DNA from: Hymenobacter sp. H14-R3
GTDB taxonomy: Bacteria; Bacteroidota; Bacteroidia; Cytophagales; Hymenobacteraceae
Direction: 5' to 3'
NCBI RefSeq assembly: GCF_030063445.1
Contig: NZ_JASITD010000026.1
Coordinates: forward strand, 1-64,000
DNA: 64,000 nt
A model generated the notes under the pieces. The model saw only the letters and a program-made list of their open reading frames with translations, was not told the origin of the DNA and did no database searches. The position numbers were made by a program, and so were the translations under genes. Of this stretch, positions 48,971 through 57,028 are shown in pieces. Every line of letters starts with the position of its first letter. Within the stretch, counting starts at the first letter, position 1.

Positions 48971-51352
48971 GTGCCCACCGACCTCCGCCTCTTTGGCATC
49001 CGCCACCACGGCCCCGGCAGCGCCGCCAGCCTCGTGGCCGCGCTCGATGCCTTTCGGCCCGACATCGTACTGCTCGAATGCCCCGCCGACGGCGAGGCCG
49101 CCCTGGCCACCCTGCGCGACGCGGCCCTGGTGCCACCGGTAGCGCTGCTACTCTATAACCCCAAGCAGCAGGGCCAGGCGTCGTTTCTGCCGTTTGCCGA
49201 GTTCTCGCCCGAGTGGCAGGCCGTGCAGTGGTGCTTTCGGAATGAGGCGCACGTACGGTGCTTCGATTTGCCGATGGCGCTGCGCTTTGGGCTGGATAAT
49301 GCGGTAGAACCGCCCTCCGAAAGTGCCTCACCCCCTAGCCCCTTCTCCTTCAGAGAGGAGGAACTAGCATCTAACTCTAGCTTAGAAACTCCCGATGATA
49401 CCACCCTCGCCGCTAGCTTAGAGCTAGAAACTAGTTCCCTCTCTCTGAAGGAGAGGGGGTTAGGGGGTGAGGCACCCGCGGAAGACGACCCCGAAATCGA
49501 GGCCGACCCCGTGGCCTATATCGCCCGCCTGGCCGGCTACACCGACTCGGAACAGTGGTGGGAAACCCACCTGGAGCAGGCCCCCGGCCACGCCGATACC
49601 TTCGCCGTGGTGCTGGAAATGATGACCGCCCTGCGCACCGAGCTGGCCCGCCCCGAAAGCGACGAAACCCTACTGCGCGAGGCCTACATGCGCGAAACCC
49701 TGCGCGCCACCCTCACCCAGGGCTACCAGCGCGTGGCCGTGGTATGCGGGGCCTGGCACGCGCCGGTGCTCACCGACCCCGACGCCCACAAAAAGGAAGA
49801 CAAAGCCCTGCTCAAGGGCCTGAAAAAAGCGCCCGTCGAAGCCACTTGGATACCGTGGACCTATGAGCGCCTGTCGTTTAGCTCGGGCTACGGGGCGGGC
49901 GTGCTCTCGCCGGCCTGGTACGAGCTGCTGTTTGCCCACCCCCGCGCCACTGTGGTTACGCAGTGGATGGTGCGCGCCGCCCGCCTGCTGCGCGACCAGG
50001 ACCTCGATGCCTCCTCGGCCCACGCCATCGAGGCCGTGCGGCTGGCCCACTCACTGGCCGCTGTGCGCGGGCTCCAGCTGCCAGGCATCGGCGAGCTGCA
50101 GGAGGCCGCCGTGGCGCTGCTGGGCGGCGGCTACGCCGAAGGCCTGCAAGTTATTCAGCAGCAATTAGTTATTGGCGAGAAGCTGGGTGAGGTGCCGCCC
50201 GGCCAGCCCGCCACGCCCTTGCAGCAAGACCTGGCCCAGCAGCAAAAAGCCCTGCGCCTCAAGCCCGAGCCCGGCCGCAAGCCCCTGGCCCTCGACCTGC
50301 GCCAAGATGGCCACTTGCAGCGCAGCCACCTGCTGCACCGGCTGCGGCTGGTGGCCATCAACTGGGGCCAGCCCCAGCGCGTGGGCGGCGGCAAGGCCGG
50401 CACCTTCCACGAAGACTGGGAGCTGGAATGGCCGCCCGAAATGGCCCTGGCCGTCATCGAAGCCGGCCGCTGGGGCAATACCGTGCTGGCCGCCGCCGCC
50501 GCCCGCGCCACCGCCCGCGCCGCCGAAGCCACCACGTTAGAGGTTGTCAGCCAGCTGCTTGACGAGGCCCTGCGCGCCGACCTCGGCCCGGCCATGCCCG
50601 CCCTGGTGGCCCGCCTCGAAAGCCTGGGGGCCACCACCCGCGACGTAACCCACCTGCTGGCCGCCCTGCCCCCGCTGGCCCAGGTGCTGCGCTACGGCAA
50701 CGTGCGCCGCACCGATACCCAACAGGTGGCCCAGGTGGTGCAGCAGCTGGTGCCGCGCCTCTGCATTGGCCTGCCCGCCGCCTGCACTGGCCTCGACCTC
50801 GACGCCGCCCGCCCCCTGCTGGAAAAAATCGAAGCCACCCACGCCGCCATCCGGCTGCTGCAAGATGCTGGCCACGAGGCCGATTGGTACGCCGCCCTGG
50901 CCGCCGTGGGGCGCAATACGGCCAGCAACGGCCTGCTGGCCGGGGCCGCCGCCCGCCTGCGCTTTGACACCCAGCAGGCCGACGCCGGCGCCACGGCCAC
51001 CGTCCTGGGCCTGGCGCTGGCCCCCGCCCAGCCCACCACCTACGCCACCGCCTGGATGGAGGGCTTCCTGCGCGGCTCGGGCCTCGTGCTCATTCACCAC
51101 CCCGAGCTGTTTGCGCTGCTCGATACCTGGCTGGGTGCGCTGAGCGAAGACGCGTTCCGCGAGGTGGTGCCGCTGCTGCGCCGGGCCTTTGCCGAGTTTT
51201 CGCGCCCCGAGCGCCGGCAAATTATGGAGCTGGCCGGCACTGGCCCGGCCGCCGCTACACCGGCCGCCGCGGAGCTGGATTTTGACTGGGCCCGCGGGGC
51301 GCGGGTGCTGCCCGTGCTGCGCGAGCTACTGGGCGCGCCCACGCTGGCGTAA
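48971..51352 (+). CDS. DUF5682 (YehM-like) protein of the MoxR-vWA cluster
   Basis: 793 residues from the GTG at 48971 (VPTDLRLFGIRHHGPGSAA), the point where conservation begins; a TTG at 48923 is possible. Family motifs: FGIRHHGPGSA at 8-18, DIVLLECPADGEAAL near 33-47, CFDLPMALRFGLDN near 97-110, LREAYMRETLRATL near 235 and VAVVCGAWHAPVL (H263). The GxRHHG start and GxWH motif recall the TraB/EreA/ChaN-like superfamily of putative metal-dependent hydrolases. Residues about 118-169 (SASPPSPFSFREEELAS on) are encoded by an inserted palindromic repeat. The helical C-terminal part (400-790) is Ala/Leu-rich. Partner of the AAA+ and vWA proteins. Confidence 0.85.
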   Translation: MPTDLRLFGIRHHGPGSAASLVAALDAFRPDIVLLECPADGEAALATLRDAALVPPVALLLYNPKQQGQASFLPFAEFSPEWQAVQWCFRNEAHVRCFDLPMALRFGLDNAVEPPSESASPPSPFSFREEELASNSSLETPDDTTLAASLELETSSLSLKERGLGGEAPAEDDPEIEADPVAYIARLAGYTDSEQWWETHLEQAPGHADTFAVVLEMMTALRTELARPESDETLLREAYMRETLRATLTQGYQRVAVVCGAWHAPVLTDPDAHKKEDKALLKGLKKAPVEATWIPWTYERLSFSSGYGAGVLSPAWYELLFAHPRATVVTQWMVRAARLLRDQDLDASSAHAIEAVRLAHSLAAVRGLQLPGIGELQEAAVALLGGGYAEGLQVIQQQLVIGEKLGEVPPGQPATPLQQDLAQQQKALRLKPEPGRKPLALDLRQDGHLQRSHLLHRLRLVAINWGQPQRVGGGKAGTFHEDWELEWPPEMALAVIEAGRWGNTVLAAAAARATARAAEATTLEVVSQLLDEALRADLGPAMPALVARLESLGATTRDVTHLLAALPPLAQVLRYGNVRRTDTQQVAQVVQQLVPRLCIGLPAACTGLDLDAARPLLEKIEATHAAIRLLQDAGHEADWYAALAAVGRNTASNGLLAGAAARLRFDTQQADAGATATVLGLALAPAQPTTYATAWMEGFLRGSGLVLIHHPELFALLDTWLGALSEDAFREVVPLLRRAFAEFSRPERRQIMELAGTGPAAATPAAAELDFDWARGARVLPVLRELLGAPTLA
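49323..49475. repeat. 153-bp palindromic element inserted in frame in the DUF5682 gene
   Basis: Inverted arms of about 45 bases at 49323-49367 and 49431-49475. They carry GTGCCTCACCCCCTAGCCCC and its near-complement GGGGGTTAGGGGGTGAGGCA. The length, 153 bases, is a multiple of three, so the reading frame is kept and about 51 residues of Ser/Leu/Glu-rich sequence are added to the protein. CCTCACCCCCTA-type repeats are normally intergenic in related genomes (from memory). Confidence 0.85.
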
Positions 51353-51376
51353 CCGCTCAAGAACTATTCTCACCCT

Positions 51377-52063
51377 ATGAATTTACCGGAGCAGTACGCA
51401 GCGATGCGCCAAGCAGCCCTGCGCCAGTTTGCGCAAGGAGCAGCCGAAGTTGATGCGCTGCTAGGCGCGCCGCACGATACCCGCCGCGGCCTCACGCTAT
51501 TGGCGCGGCCGCCGGCAGCAGTCATGGCCAGGCTCGAAACCATGCTGGCTGATTTTCGGCAAGCGGAGCCCGAACAGTACTACTACCCGGCTACCGATAT
51601 CCACCTTACCATTCTCTCCATAATCTCTTGCTACCCAGGCTTTAGCCTACAGGCTATCAGTCCCGAAAAATACCGACGGGCACTGCGCGGCATTCTTCAG
51701 GCGGCGCGGCCTTTTACTATCCGCTACGCAGGGCTCACGGCCTCGCCGGGCGGCATTATGGTGCAAGGTTTTCCGCAGGGCGATGCCCTGGCTAGTCTGC
51801 GCCAAACCATTCGGGAGTTTTTTCAGCACGCCGACTTGCCGCATTCCATCGACCAGCGCTACCGCTTGCAAACGGCTCATTCCACGGTGATTCGCTTCAG
51901 GAAACCCCTGGCTAATTCGGTGGCGCTGCTCGAAAAAATAAGCAAGTACCAAGCGCAGGATTTCGGCTCCTTTGAAATAGCCAGCGTAGAGCTGGTGCAC
52001 AACGATTGGGACCAGCAGGCGGCCCACACAGTGTTGTTGGAAAAATACCCGCTGGGCCGCTAA
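51377..52063 (+). CDS. 2H phosphoesterase-like protein
   Basis: 228 residues, ATG at 51377, 24 bases after the DUF5682 stop (MNLPEQYAAMRQAALRQF). It has two H-x-T motifs of the 2H phosphoesterase/LigT fold: H76-L-T78 in ATDIHLTILS and H168-S-T170 in QTAHSTVIRF. Spacing of about 90 residues fits the bilobal fold. Such enzymes cleave 2',3'-cyclic phosphates or 2'-5' linkages in RNA or nucleotides. Between two core genes of the cluster, so it may process a nucleotide signal or RNA for the system; this is inference. Confidence 0.78.
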   Translation: MNLPEQYAAMRQAALRQFAQGAAEVDALLGAPHDTRRGLTLLARPPAAVMARLETMLADFRQAEPEQYYYPATDIHLTILSIISCYPGFSLQAISPEKYRRALRGILQAARPFTIRYAGLTASPGGIMVQGFPQGDALASLRQTIREFFQHADLPHSIDQRYRLQTAHSTVIRFRKPLANSVALLEKISKYQAQDFGSFEIASVELVHNDWDQQAAHTVLLEKYPLGR

Positions 52064-52109
52064 GCAGTCGCTATTTTTTCGGTAGCTGCCAAAACCGCTA
52101 CCTTCCCCT

Positions 52110-52469
52110 ATGACGTCCACGTTTCCCTTTAAAATAGCCGCCGCCAAAGCGCCCGCCGACCCGGCCCGCCAGTTCCTGATTCTAGCCGATGTGAGTGGCC
52201 TCGACGACTACTACAAGCTATTCGAAGAGTACGGTTTCGGCGGCGACGGCCCCTCCTGGCGCGAGCACATCGAAACCATCATCGAAGAGTTTCAGCCTGA
52301 ACTATTGGAGAACCTGGAGTTTGCCGAGGACCGCGATACCTTCCTGGTGTACGCCGACAGCCCGGCCGCCGCCCGCGATTTTATGGCCCTGGTGCTGCCG
52401 CATTTCAGTGATTTGGGTAAGCTCAAAAAGTACTTCAGCCAAACCGACCCCGACGATTTTTTCGCGTAA
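52110..52469 (+). CDS. Imm51-like small protein
   Basis: 119 residues, ATG at 52110. It contains LDDYYKLFEEYGFGGDGPSW, REHIETIIEEFQPELLENLE and FLVYADSPAAARDFMALVL, then HFSDLGKLKKYFSQTDPDD. The Y-x-x-x-F-E-x-x-G-x-x-G-x-G-x-SW pattern resembles immunity protein family Imm51. Cytoplasmic and acidic. It lies directly upstream of the vWA gene, separated by a 9-bp-periodic repeat. Confidence 0.65.
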   Translation: MTSTFPFKIAAAKAPADPARQFLILADVSGLDDYYKLFEEYGFGGDGPSWREHIETIIEEFQPELLENLEFAEDRDTFLVYADSPAAARDFMALVLPHFSDLGKLKKYFSQTDPDDFFA

Positions 52470-52497
52470 AAAACCGTCCTGCCCCACCCCAGAAAAT

Positions 52498-52540
52498 TAT
52501 CCGCGAAATCCGAAAAATCTGGATGAATCCGTGGTTCAGA
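52498..52540 (+). repeat. 9-bp-periodic AATCCG repeat upstream of the vWA gene
   Basis: ATCCGCGAA, ATCCGAAAA, ATCTGGATG, AATCCGTGG, then TTCAG, with 9-base spacing. It ends 11 bases before the vWA start codon, as the copy before lysS ends 14 bases before its start. Confidence 0.7.
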
Positions 52541-52551
52541 TAACCTCCGCT

Positions 52552-53655
52552 ATGAATCCCACCGCGCCCCGCTGGAAACTCGTGCTTGGCAGCGCCGCCG
52601 ACGCCGACAATGCCGTACCCATGCCGCCCGACTACGGCCCGCTCGACCAGGTGCTCACTGCCCTCTACGACGGCGAGCGCAAGGGCGGCCTCGGCGGCTC
52701 GGCCCCGCGCGTGAGCCGCTGGCTGGGCGATATCCGCCAGTATTTCCCCACCGAGGTGGTGGCCATTATGCAGCAGGATGCCATGGACCGCCTGGGCCTC
52801 AACCAGTTGCTGCTGGAACCCGAAATACTGCGCACCGTGCAGGCCGACGTGCACCTCGTGGGCCTGCTGCTCTCGCTGGGCCGCGTGATGCCCGCCAAGG
52901 CCAAAGCCACTGCCCGCGAAGTAGTGGCCAAAGTAGTGCGCGAGTTGGAGCAGAAGCTGGCCCAGCCCCTGCGCCAGGCCGTGCAGGGTGCCCTCAGCCG
53001 GGCCGTGCGCAACCCCCGCCCCCGCTACCACGAAATCGACTGGGGCGCCACCATCCGGGCCAATCTTAAGCATTACCAGCCCGCCTACCGCAGCGTTATT
53101 CCCGAGCGGCTGGTGGGCCACGGCCGGCGCGGCCAGGCCCTCAAGGAAATTGTACTCTGCCTCGACCAAAGCGGCTCCATGGCCGCCTCCGTGGTGTACG
53201 CGGGCGTGTTTGGGGCGGTGCTGGCTTCGCTGAAAGCGGTGAAAACGCACATGGTCGTTTTCGACACGGCCGTGGTCAACCTCACCGAAAACCTAAACGA
53301 CCCGGTGGACCTGCTCTTCGGCGTGCAGCTGGGCGGGGGCACCGATATCAACCTGGCGCTCACCTATTGCCAGCAGCTTATTACCCGGCCCACCGATACC
53401 ATTCTGGTGTTGGTGACCGACCTCTACGAGGGCGGCAACGAGCGGGAAATGATAAAGCGCGCCGCCGCCCTCAAGGCCAGCGGCGTCAGCTTCATCGTGC
53501 TGCTGGCGCTGTCTGACGAGGGCTCGCCGAGCTTCGACCGGCGCGTGGCCGAGCAGCTGGCGGCGCTGGGCATCCCGAGCTTTGCCTGCACCCCAGCCCG
53601 CTTTCCGGAGCTGATGGCGGCCGCCATTCAGGGCCAGAAGCTAACGCTGGACTAG
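52552..53655 (+). CDS. vWA-domain protein (YehP-like), MoxR partner
   Basis: 367 residues from the ATG at 52552 (MNPTAPRWKLVLGSAADADN). The helical N-terminal half (1-195) includes RRSRWLGDIRQYF-like LGDIRQYFPTEVVAIMQQDA and the region VGHGRRGQALKEIVL. The vWA domain (about 198-360) has a complete MIDAS: D205-x-S207-x-S209 (LDQSGSM), T264 (GGGTDIN) and D290 (VTDLYEGG). MIDAS vWA proteins bind a metal and a partner protein and work with MoxR ATPases, here the one encoded at 42666. Upstream in-frame sequence overlaps the Imm51-like gene and is not coding. Confidence 0.9.
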   Translation: MNPTAPRWKLVLGSAADADNAVPMPPDYGPLDQVLTALYDGERKGGLGGSAPRVSRWLGDIRQYFPTEVVAIMQQDAMDRLGLNQLLLEPEILRTVQADVHLVGLLLSLGRVMPAKAKATAREVVAKVVRELEQKLAQPLRQAVQGALSRAVRNPRPRYHEIDWGATIRANLKHYQPAYRSVIPERLVGHGRRGQALKEIVLCLDQSGSMAASVVYAGVFGAVLASLKAVKTHMVVFDTAVVNLTENLNDPVDLLFGVQLGGGTDINLALTYCQQLITRPTDTILVLVTDLYEGGNEREMIKRAAALKASGVSFIVLLALSDEGSPSFDRRVAEQLAALGIPSFACTPARFPELMAAAIQGQKLTLD

Positions 53656-53750
53656 GGTGCGGGCATGCCAGGCCAGTCGCTCCAACGCGCATTCGCCTGG
53701 CACTCATTGCCTGTTAGCGGTAAATTATCTTCGGTATAAACTTTTATATA

Positions 53751-54167
53751 TCAACTCATTACCTCCTGGCGCTTTGCCAGCCAGGCATTCCCGGTACCCT
53801 CATCCAGGTGCCGCATAAACTGCACGGGGCCGTTGGTGAGGGTGAGCTGCTGGCTATCGGGCAGGCTGTCGAGGTAGTCGGGCAGTACCAAGAAGCACAC
53901 GCGCAGCGGCTGAGCTAGCTCCTGCTGCACCAGGGGCAGAAACTCGTTGGTAACCCAGTCGCAGCTGTTGAGCGTAAGGTTGACGCGGCGGCGCGAATCG
54001 ACCAGCCACTGGCCGCAGCCGTAGTGCAGGGCGGCCTGGCGCATGGCGGCGTAGCCGGCGTGCAGCTCGGCCTCCGTTACGGAACGAAGCCAACGGCCAG
54101 CTATCTGGTTGAGGTCAGCTCGATAGGAGACCTGCATGGCAATAGTAGAATAGTGATTGCAGAACAT
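53751..54167 (-). CDS. STAS/SpoIIAA-like small protein, copy 2
   Basis: 138 residues from the ATG at 54167 (MFCNHYSTIAMQVSYRADL), which aligns without gaps with copy 1 (44087-44491). The shared core is GRWLRSVTEAELHAGYAAMR, LHYGCGQWLVDSRRRVNLTL, LRVCFLVLPDYLDSLP and FMRHLDEGTGNAWLA. About 55-60% identical to copy 1 by eye. Also on the minus strand. A second start at 54137 is possible. Copy 1 sits just after the ATPase gene pair, copy 2 just after the vWA gene. Confidence 0.72.
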   Translation of the reverse strand: MFCNHYSTIAMQVSYRADLNQIAGRWLRSVTEAELHAGYAAMRQAALHYGCGQWLVDSRRRVNLTLNSCDWVTNEFLPLVQQELAQPLRVCFLVLPDYLDSLPDSQQLTLTNGPVQFMRHLDEGTGNAWLAKRQEVMS

Positions 54168-54909
54168 AGGCGGAGAGTGAGCGAGCAGCAGCAGTGCGGA
54201 TGCGCATGCCTGTAGTTCACTACGAGGCCCTTCAGGCGTTCGGATTGCGGCCGCTAAGCCCCGGTTGACCAGGGTGAGTGGAGCACCGAAGCACCGCGCC
54301 CCACGGAACCGAAAGGACGCAGGCCTCATTTTCAAAGTATAAATCTCTTTAGAATCTGATAAATGCAATTCTCAGGCAATAATCAAGTATTAACGACTGA
54401 CCCAGGCTATTTAACGTCCATTTTTTCTTGGTTTCTTTCAAGGAAAAAATAATGAACTTTTCCATAAATACCTGAAAAAAGTTTCAGCCTCTGCTACGCT
54501 TGCTAGTAGAGGCTGCCAGTACCCAGGCCAGAGATACGCCCAACTAGCCCAAACCCCACCGATGGATTAGGACAGTTGGGGCAAGCTTACCTGCGACGTG
54601 GCCGGGCCAACAATCTGGCAGGTGGCCAACGCCACGGCCAGCAACGGTATGGAAGCTGCCGGCTACCAGTGCCCCGTGTCGCGGCCATAACGTGACAGGG
54701 CTACTCTTGACGGAGGAAGCAGTTAAGCGCTAGCTATTTCAGGAAAAGCGTCATGCTTAGCTGGCACCCATTCGCTGAAGCAACTCGCTCGTACCATGGA
54801 GGTTATTGCTCCACGGTGCAGGCGAGCTGCTTCTGCAAGCAAACACTAGCTAATTACGAAAATTTATCAATGAAAATATCAAGCATCTTTAATATGCGCC
54901 GTTTCCTGC
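54168..54909. other. Gene-free stretch with hairpins
   Basis: About 740 bases without a convincing gene. It holds a hairpin at about 54484-54515 (CAGCCTCTGCTA / TAGTAGAGGCTG) and a degraded copy of the GAAGCAGCTCGC inverted repeat at about 54775-54835 (GAAGCAACTCGCTCG / GGCGAGCTGCTTC). 54360-54480 is AT-rich. The rest looks like decayed sequence. Confidence 0.5.
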
Positions 54910-55330
54910 TCAGTCCCGGACAGGCTTAGCACCAATCGACATTTTGGACAGCGGCACCGGAAACCCCACCGTTTCCACGCCCTTCTGGAAGCCGGCCGTG
55001 CGGTTTATCTGCGGCACCGGAATTCAGGGATTGCCCACGTGGTCTATCCCCATCGCGGCGGCTTAGATGAGGCGCGGGTCTTGCACCAGCACGCTGCTCC
55101 TGGCATCGGGCGTCACGTTAAGAATGCGCTTCTCGTTGGCATCGGCTACATACAGGTTGCCCTCGGAGTCGATAGCAGTGCCGCCGCAGGTGGGCGAGTT
55201 AAAGAAGCAGGTCACTTTCTTGGCTAGGTCAGCCGAGCTGATTTTGGGGTTGTCCAGGTACTGGGTTTCCACGCGGCACATGGGCCAGGCCGTGCGCATC
55301 GGGGCGCTGGGCACCAGCCTCGACGTAGCC
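54910..55330 (-). pseudogene. Decayed royal-jelly/SMP-30-like beta-propeller gene
   Basis: In one minus-strand frame: MRTAWPMCRVETQYLDNPKI, SSADLAKKVTCFFNSPTCGG, TAIDSEGNLYVADANEKRIL, then VLVQDPRLI, a stop, MGIDHVGNP, a stop, and IPVPQINRTAGFQKGVETVG, FPVPLSKMSIGAKPV, stop. This is the C-terminal part of a major-royal-jelly/SMP-30-type propeller (typical DAMWID, GYLWIP and VQFP blocks are recognisable). At least two in-frame stops sit where Trp is expected, and the N-terminal half is missing. It is a dead gene. Confidence 0.8.
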
Positions 55331-55521
55331 GCGCTGCCCGCGGCCTCTACCTGCTCGTGGTAACCACCCAGGACCAGCAAACGCTGAACCGGCGCTTTAT
55401 TTAGCATTAAGTAGCACATTATGAGTAATTTGCGAAATCTACCCGGCTTCCAGGCAGTATTTTTTTGCGCGGCGGCGGGCCCCCGGGGCGCATCTTTACG
55501 CACGCTTTCCCCTCGTTGCCT

Positions 55522-56916
55522 ATGAACCGCCGCGCTTTTGTACAAGGCACGGGCATGCTGGCCCTCAGTCCCTTGCTGCCTTCCTTGCTGCTGGCTAGCC
55601 CGGCCGCGGCCGCCCTGCCCGTGGTGCGGCCGGCGGCGGGCCGGCGCCACTTTCAAAGCCAGGCCGTGGAGGCGGCCATCGGAGAGTTTCAGCGCCATGT
55701 GAAAGACCCCGAGCTGGGCTGGCTCTTTGCGAACTGCTTCCCCAACCCCCTCGACACCACCGTGACGCCCGGCACCCGCGCCGGCCGGCCCGATACGTAC
55801 GTCGGCACTGGTGATAGCGACGCCATGGGGCTGCGCGATAGCACGGCCCAGGTATGGCCCTACTTGCCGTTTGTGAAGCAGGACGCGGCCCTGCGCCAGC
55901 TGGTGGCGGGCGTCATCAACCGCCACACGCAGTGCATCTTACGCGACCCGTATGCCAGTGCGTTTTACCACGACCTGGCCCGCGTGGGCGAGTGGCAGCC
56001 CGGCGTGCACGCGCGCAAGTGGGCCGTCGATTCGCTCTGCTACCCCATCCGGCTGGGCTACCACTACTGGAAAACGACCGGCGACGACCAGCCCTTTGAT
56101 GCCGACTGGCGGCGGGCCATTGCCCTGACGGTGAGCACCTTTCGGGAGCAACAGCGCCAGACCGGCCCCTACCGCTACCAGCGCCCGGCGCTGAGCGCCG
56201 CCGATACCCAGCCGCTGGGCGGCTACGGCTACCCGGCGCGGCCGGTGGGCCTTCTCGCTTCGGCCTTTTGGCCTGGGGGCGAAGCTACGCGGCTGCCCTT
56301 TGTAGTACCCAGCAACTTTTTGGCCGTCAGTACATTACGACAGGCATTTCTCATGCTAGCTGATATTGCCCACGATGGCCCGGAGGCTCAGGAATGCCTG
56401 GCTTTATCGGACGAAATTGCCGTGGCTCTGCGCCAGCACGCCGTAGTGACGCACCCCCAGTTTGGCCCCGTGTACGCCTACGAAGCCGATGGCTGCGGCG
56501 GCCACTCGCTGCTCGATGAGGCCAGCGTGCCCGGCCTGCTGGCCCTGCCCTACCTCGGGGCCACACCCCTCAACGAGCCCACCTACCAAAACACCCGCCG
56601 GCTGGTGCTTTCGGCGGCTAACCCGTTCTTTTACAAGGGCTCGGCGGGTGAGGGAATCGGCAGCCCGCGCAGTGGCCCCGACCAGATTTGGCCCCTCAGC
56701 ATCATAATGCGTGGCCTCACCAGCACCGACGACGCCGAAATAAGGGCGTGCGTGCAGCAGTTGCGCGCCACGCACGCCGGCACTGGGTACCTGCCCGAGT
56801 CATTCTACAAAAACGACCCGGGCCGGCTCACCCGCGCCCAATCGCCCGAAACTAACGTACTGTTTAGTGAGTTTCTGTGGCGAATGTACCAGGAGCGGCC
56901 ACACCTGCTGACGTAG
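55522..56916 (+). CDS. GH125 exo-alpha-1,6-mannosidase-like protein
   Basis: 464 residues from the ATG at 55522 (MNRRAFVQGTGMLALSPLLP). The RRAF start and hydrophobic stretch form a Tat-like signal peptide. GH125 (metal-independent alpha-mannosidase) blocks: VGTGDSDAMGLRDSTAQVWP, YLPFVKQDAALRQLVAGVIN, ARKWAVDSLCYPIRLGYHYW, FVVPSNFLAVSTLRQAF, YEADGCGGHSLLDEASVPGL and GIGSPRSGPDQIWPLSIIMR. The usual DSDAMWLRDS is here DSDAMGLRDS. It probably trims alpha-1,6-mannose from glycans in the periplasm. Single gene, with the decayed propeller gene upstream. Confidence 0.92.
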   Translation: MNRRAFVQGTGMLALSPLLPSLLLASPAAAALPVVRPAAGRRHFQSQAVEAAIGEFQRHVKDPELGWLFANCFPNPLDTTVTPGTRAGRPDTYVGTGDSDAMGLRDSTAQVWPYLPFVKQDAALRQLVAGVINRHTQCILRDPYASAFYHDLARVGEWQPGVHARKWAVDSLCYPIRLGYHYWKTTGDDQPFDADWRRAIALTVSTFREQQRQTGPYRYQRPALSAADTQPLGGYGYPARPVGLLASAFWPGGEATRLPFVVPSNFLAVSTLRQAFLMLADIAHDGPEAQECLALSDEIAVALRQHAVVTHPQFGPVYAYEADGCGGHSLLDEASVPGLLALPYLGATPLNEPTYQNTRRLVLSAANPFFYKGSAGEGIGSPRSGPDQIWPLSIIMRGLTSTDDAEIRACVQQLRATHAGTGYLPESFYKNDPGRLTRAQSPETNVLFSEFLWRMYQERPHLLT

Positions 56917-56975
56917 CCCGCGCGCAAACGCCGATTTAGTAGCACCACTACTAAGCTGGCAAACAAGCCGCTGGT

Positions 56976-57008
56976 TGGTAAAAAACGCACGCTAGACCCT
57001 TATATTTG
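56976..57008 (+). promoter_or_regulatory. Promoter of the GAF-protein gene
   Basis: TTG at 56976-56978 and TATATTTG at 57001-57008, spacing 22 bases. It fits the Bacteroidota TTG/TAnnTTTG pattern at the upper spacing limit. Transcription would start near 57015, about 14 bases before the GTG start. Confidence 0.55.
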
Positions 57009-57028
57009 TCCTACTTTATCTTATTTCC

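Noticed and set aside
55063..55926. 287-codon minus-strand frame extending into the GH125 gene
   Set aside because: Only its last part (up to about 55330) has family similarity; the rest is antisense to the GH125 coding region.
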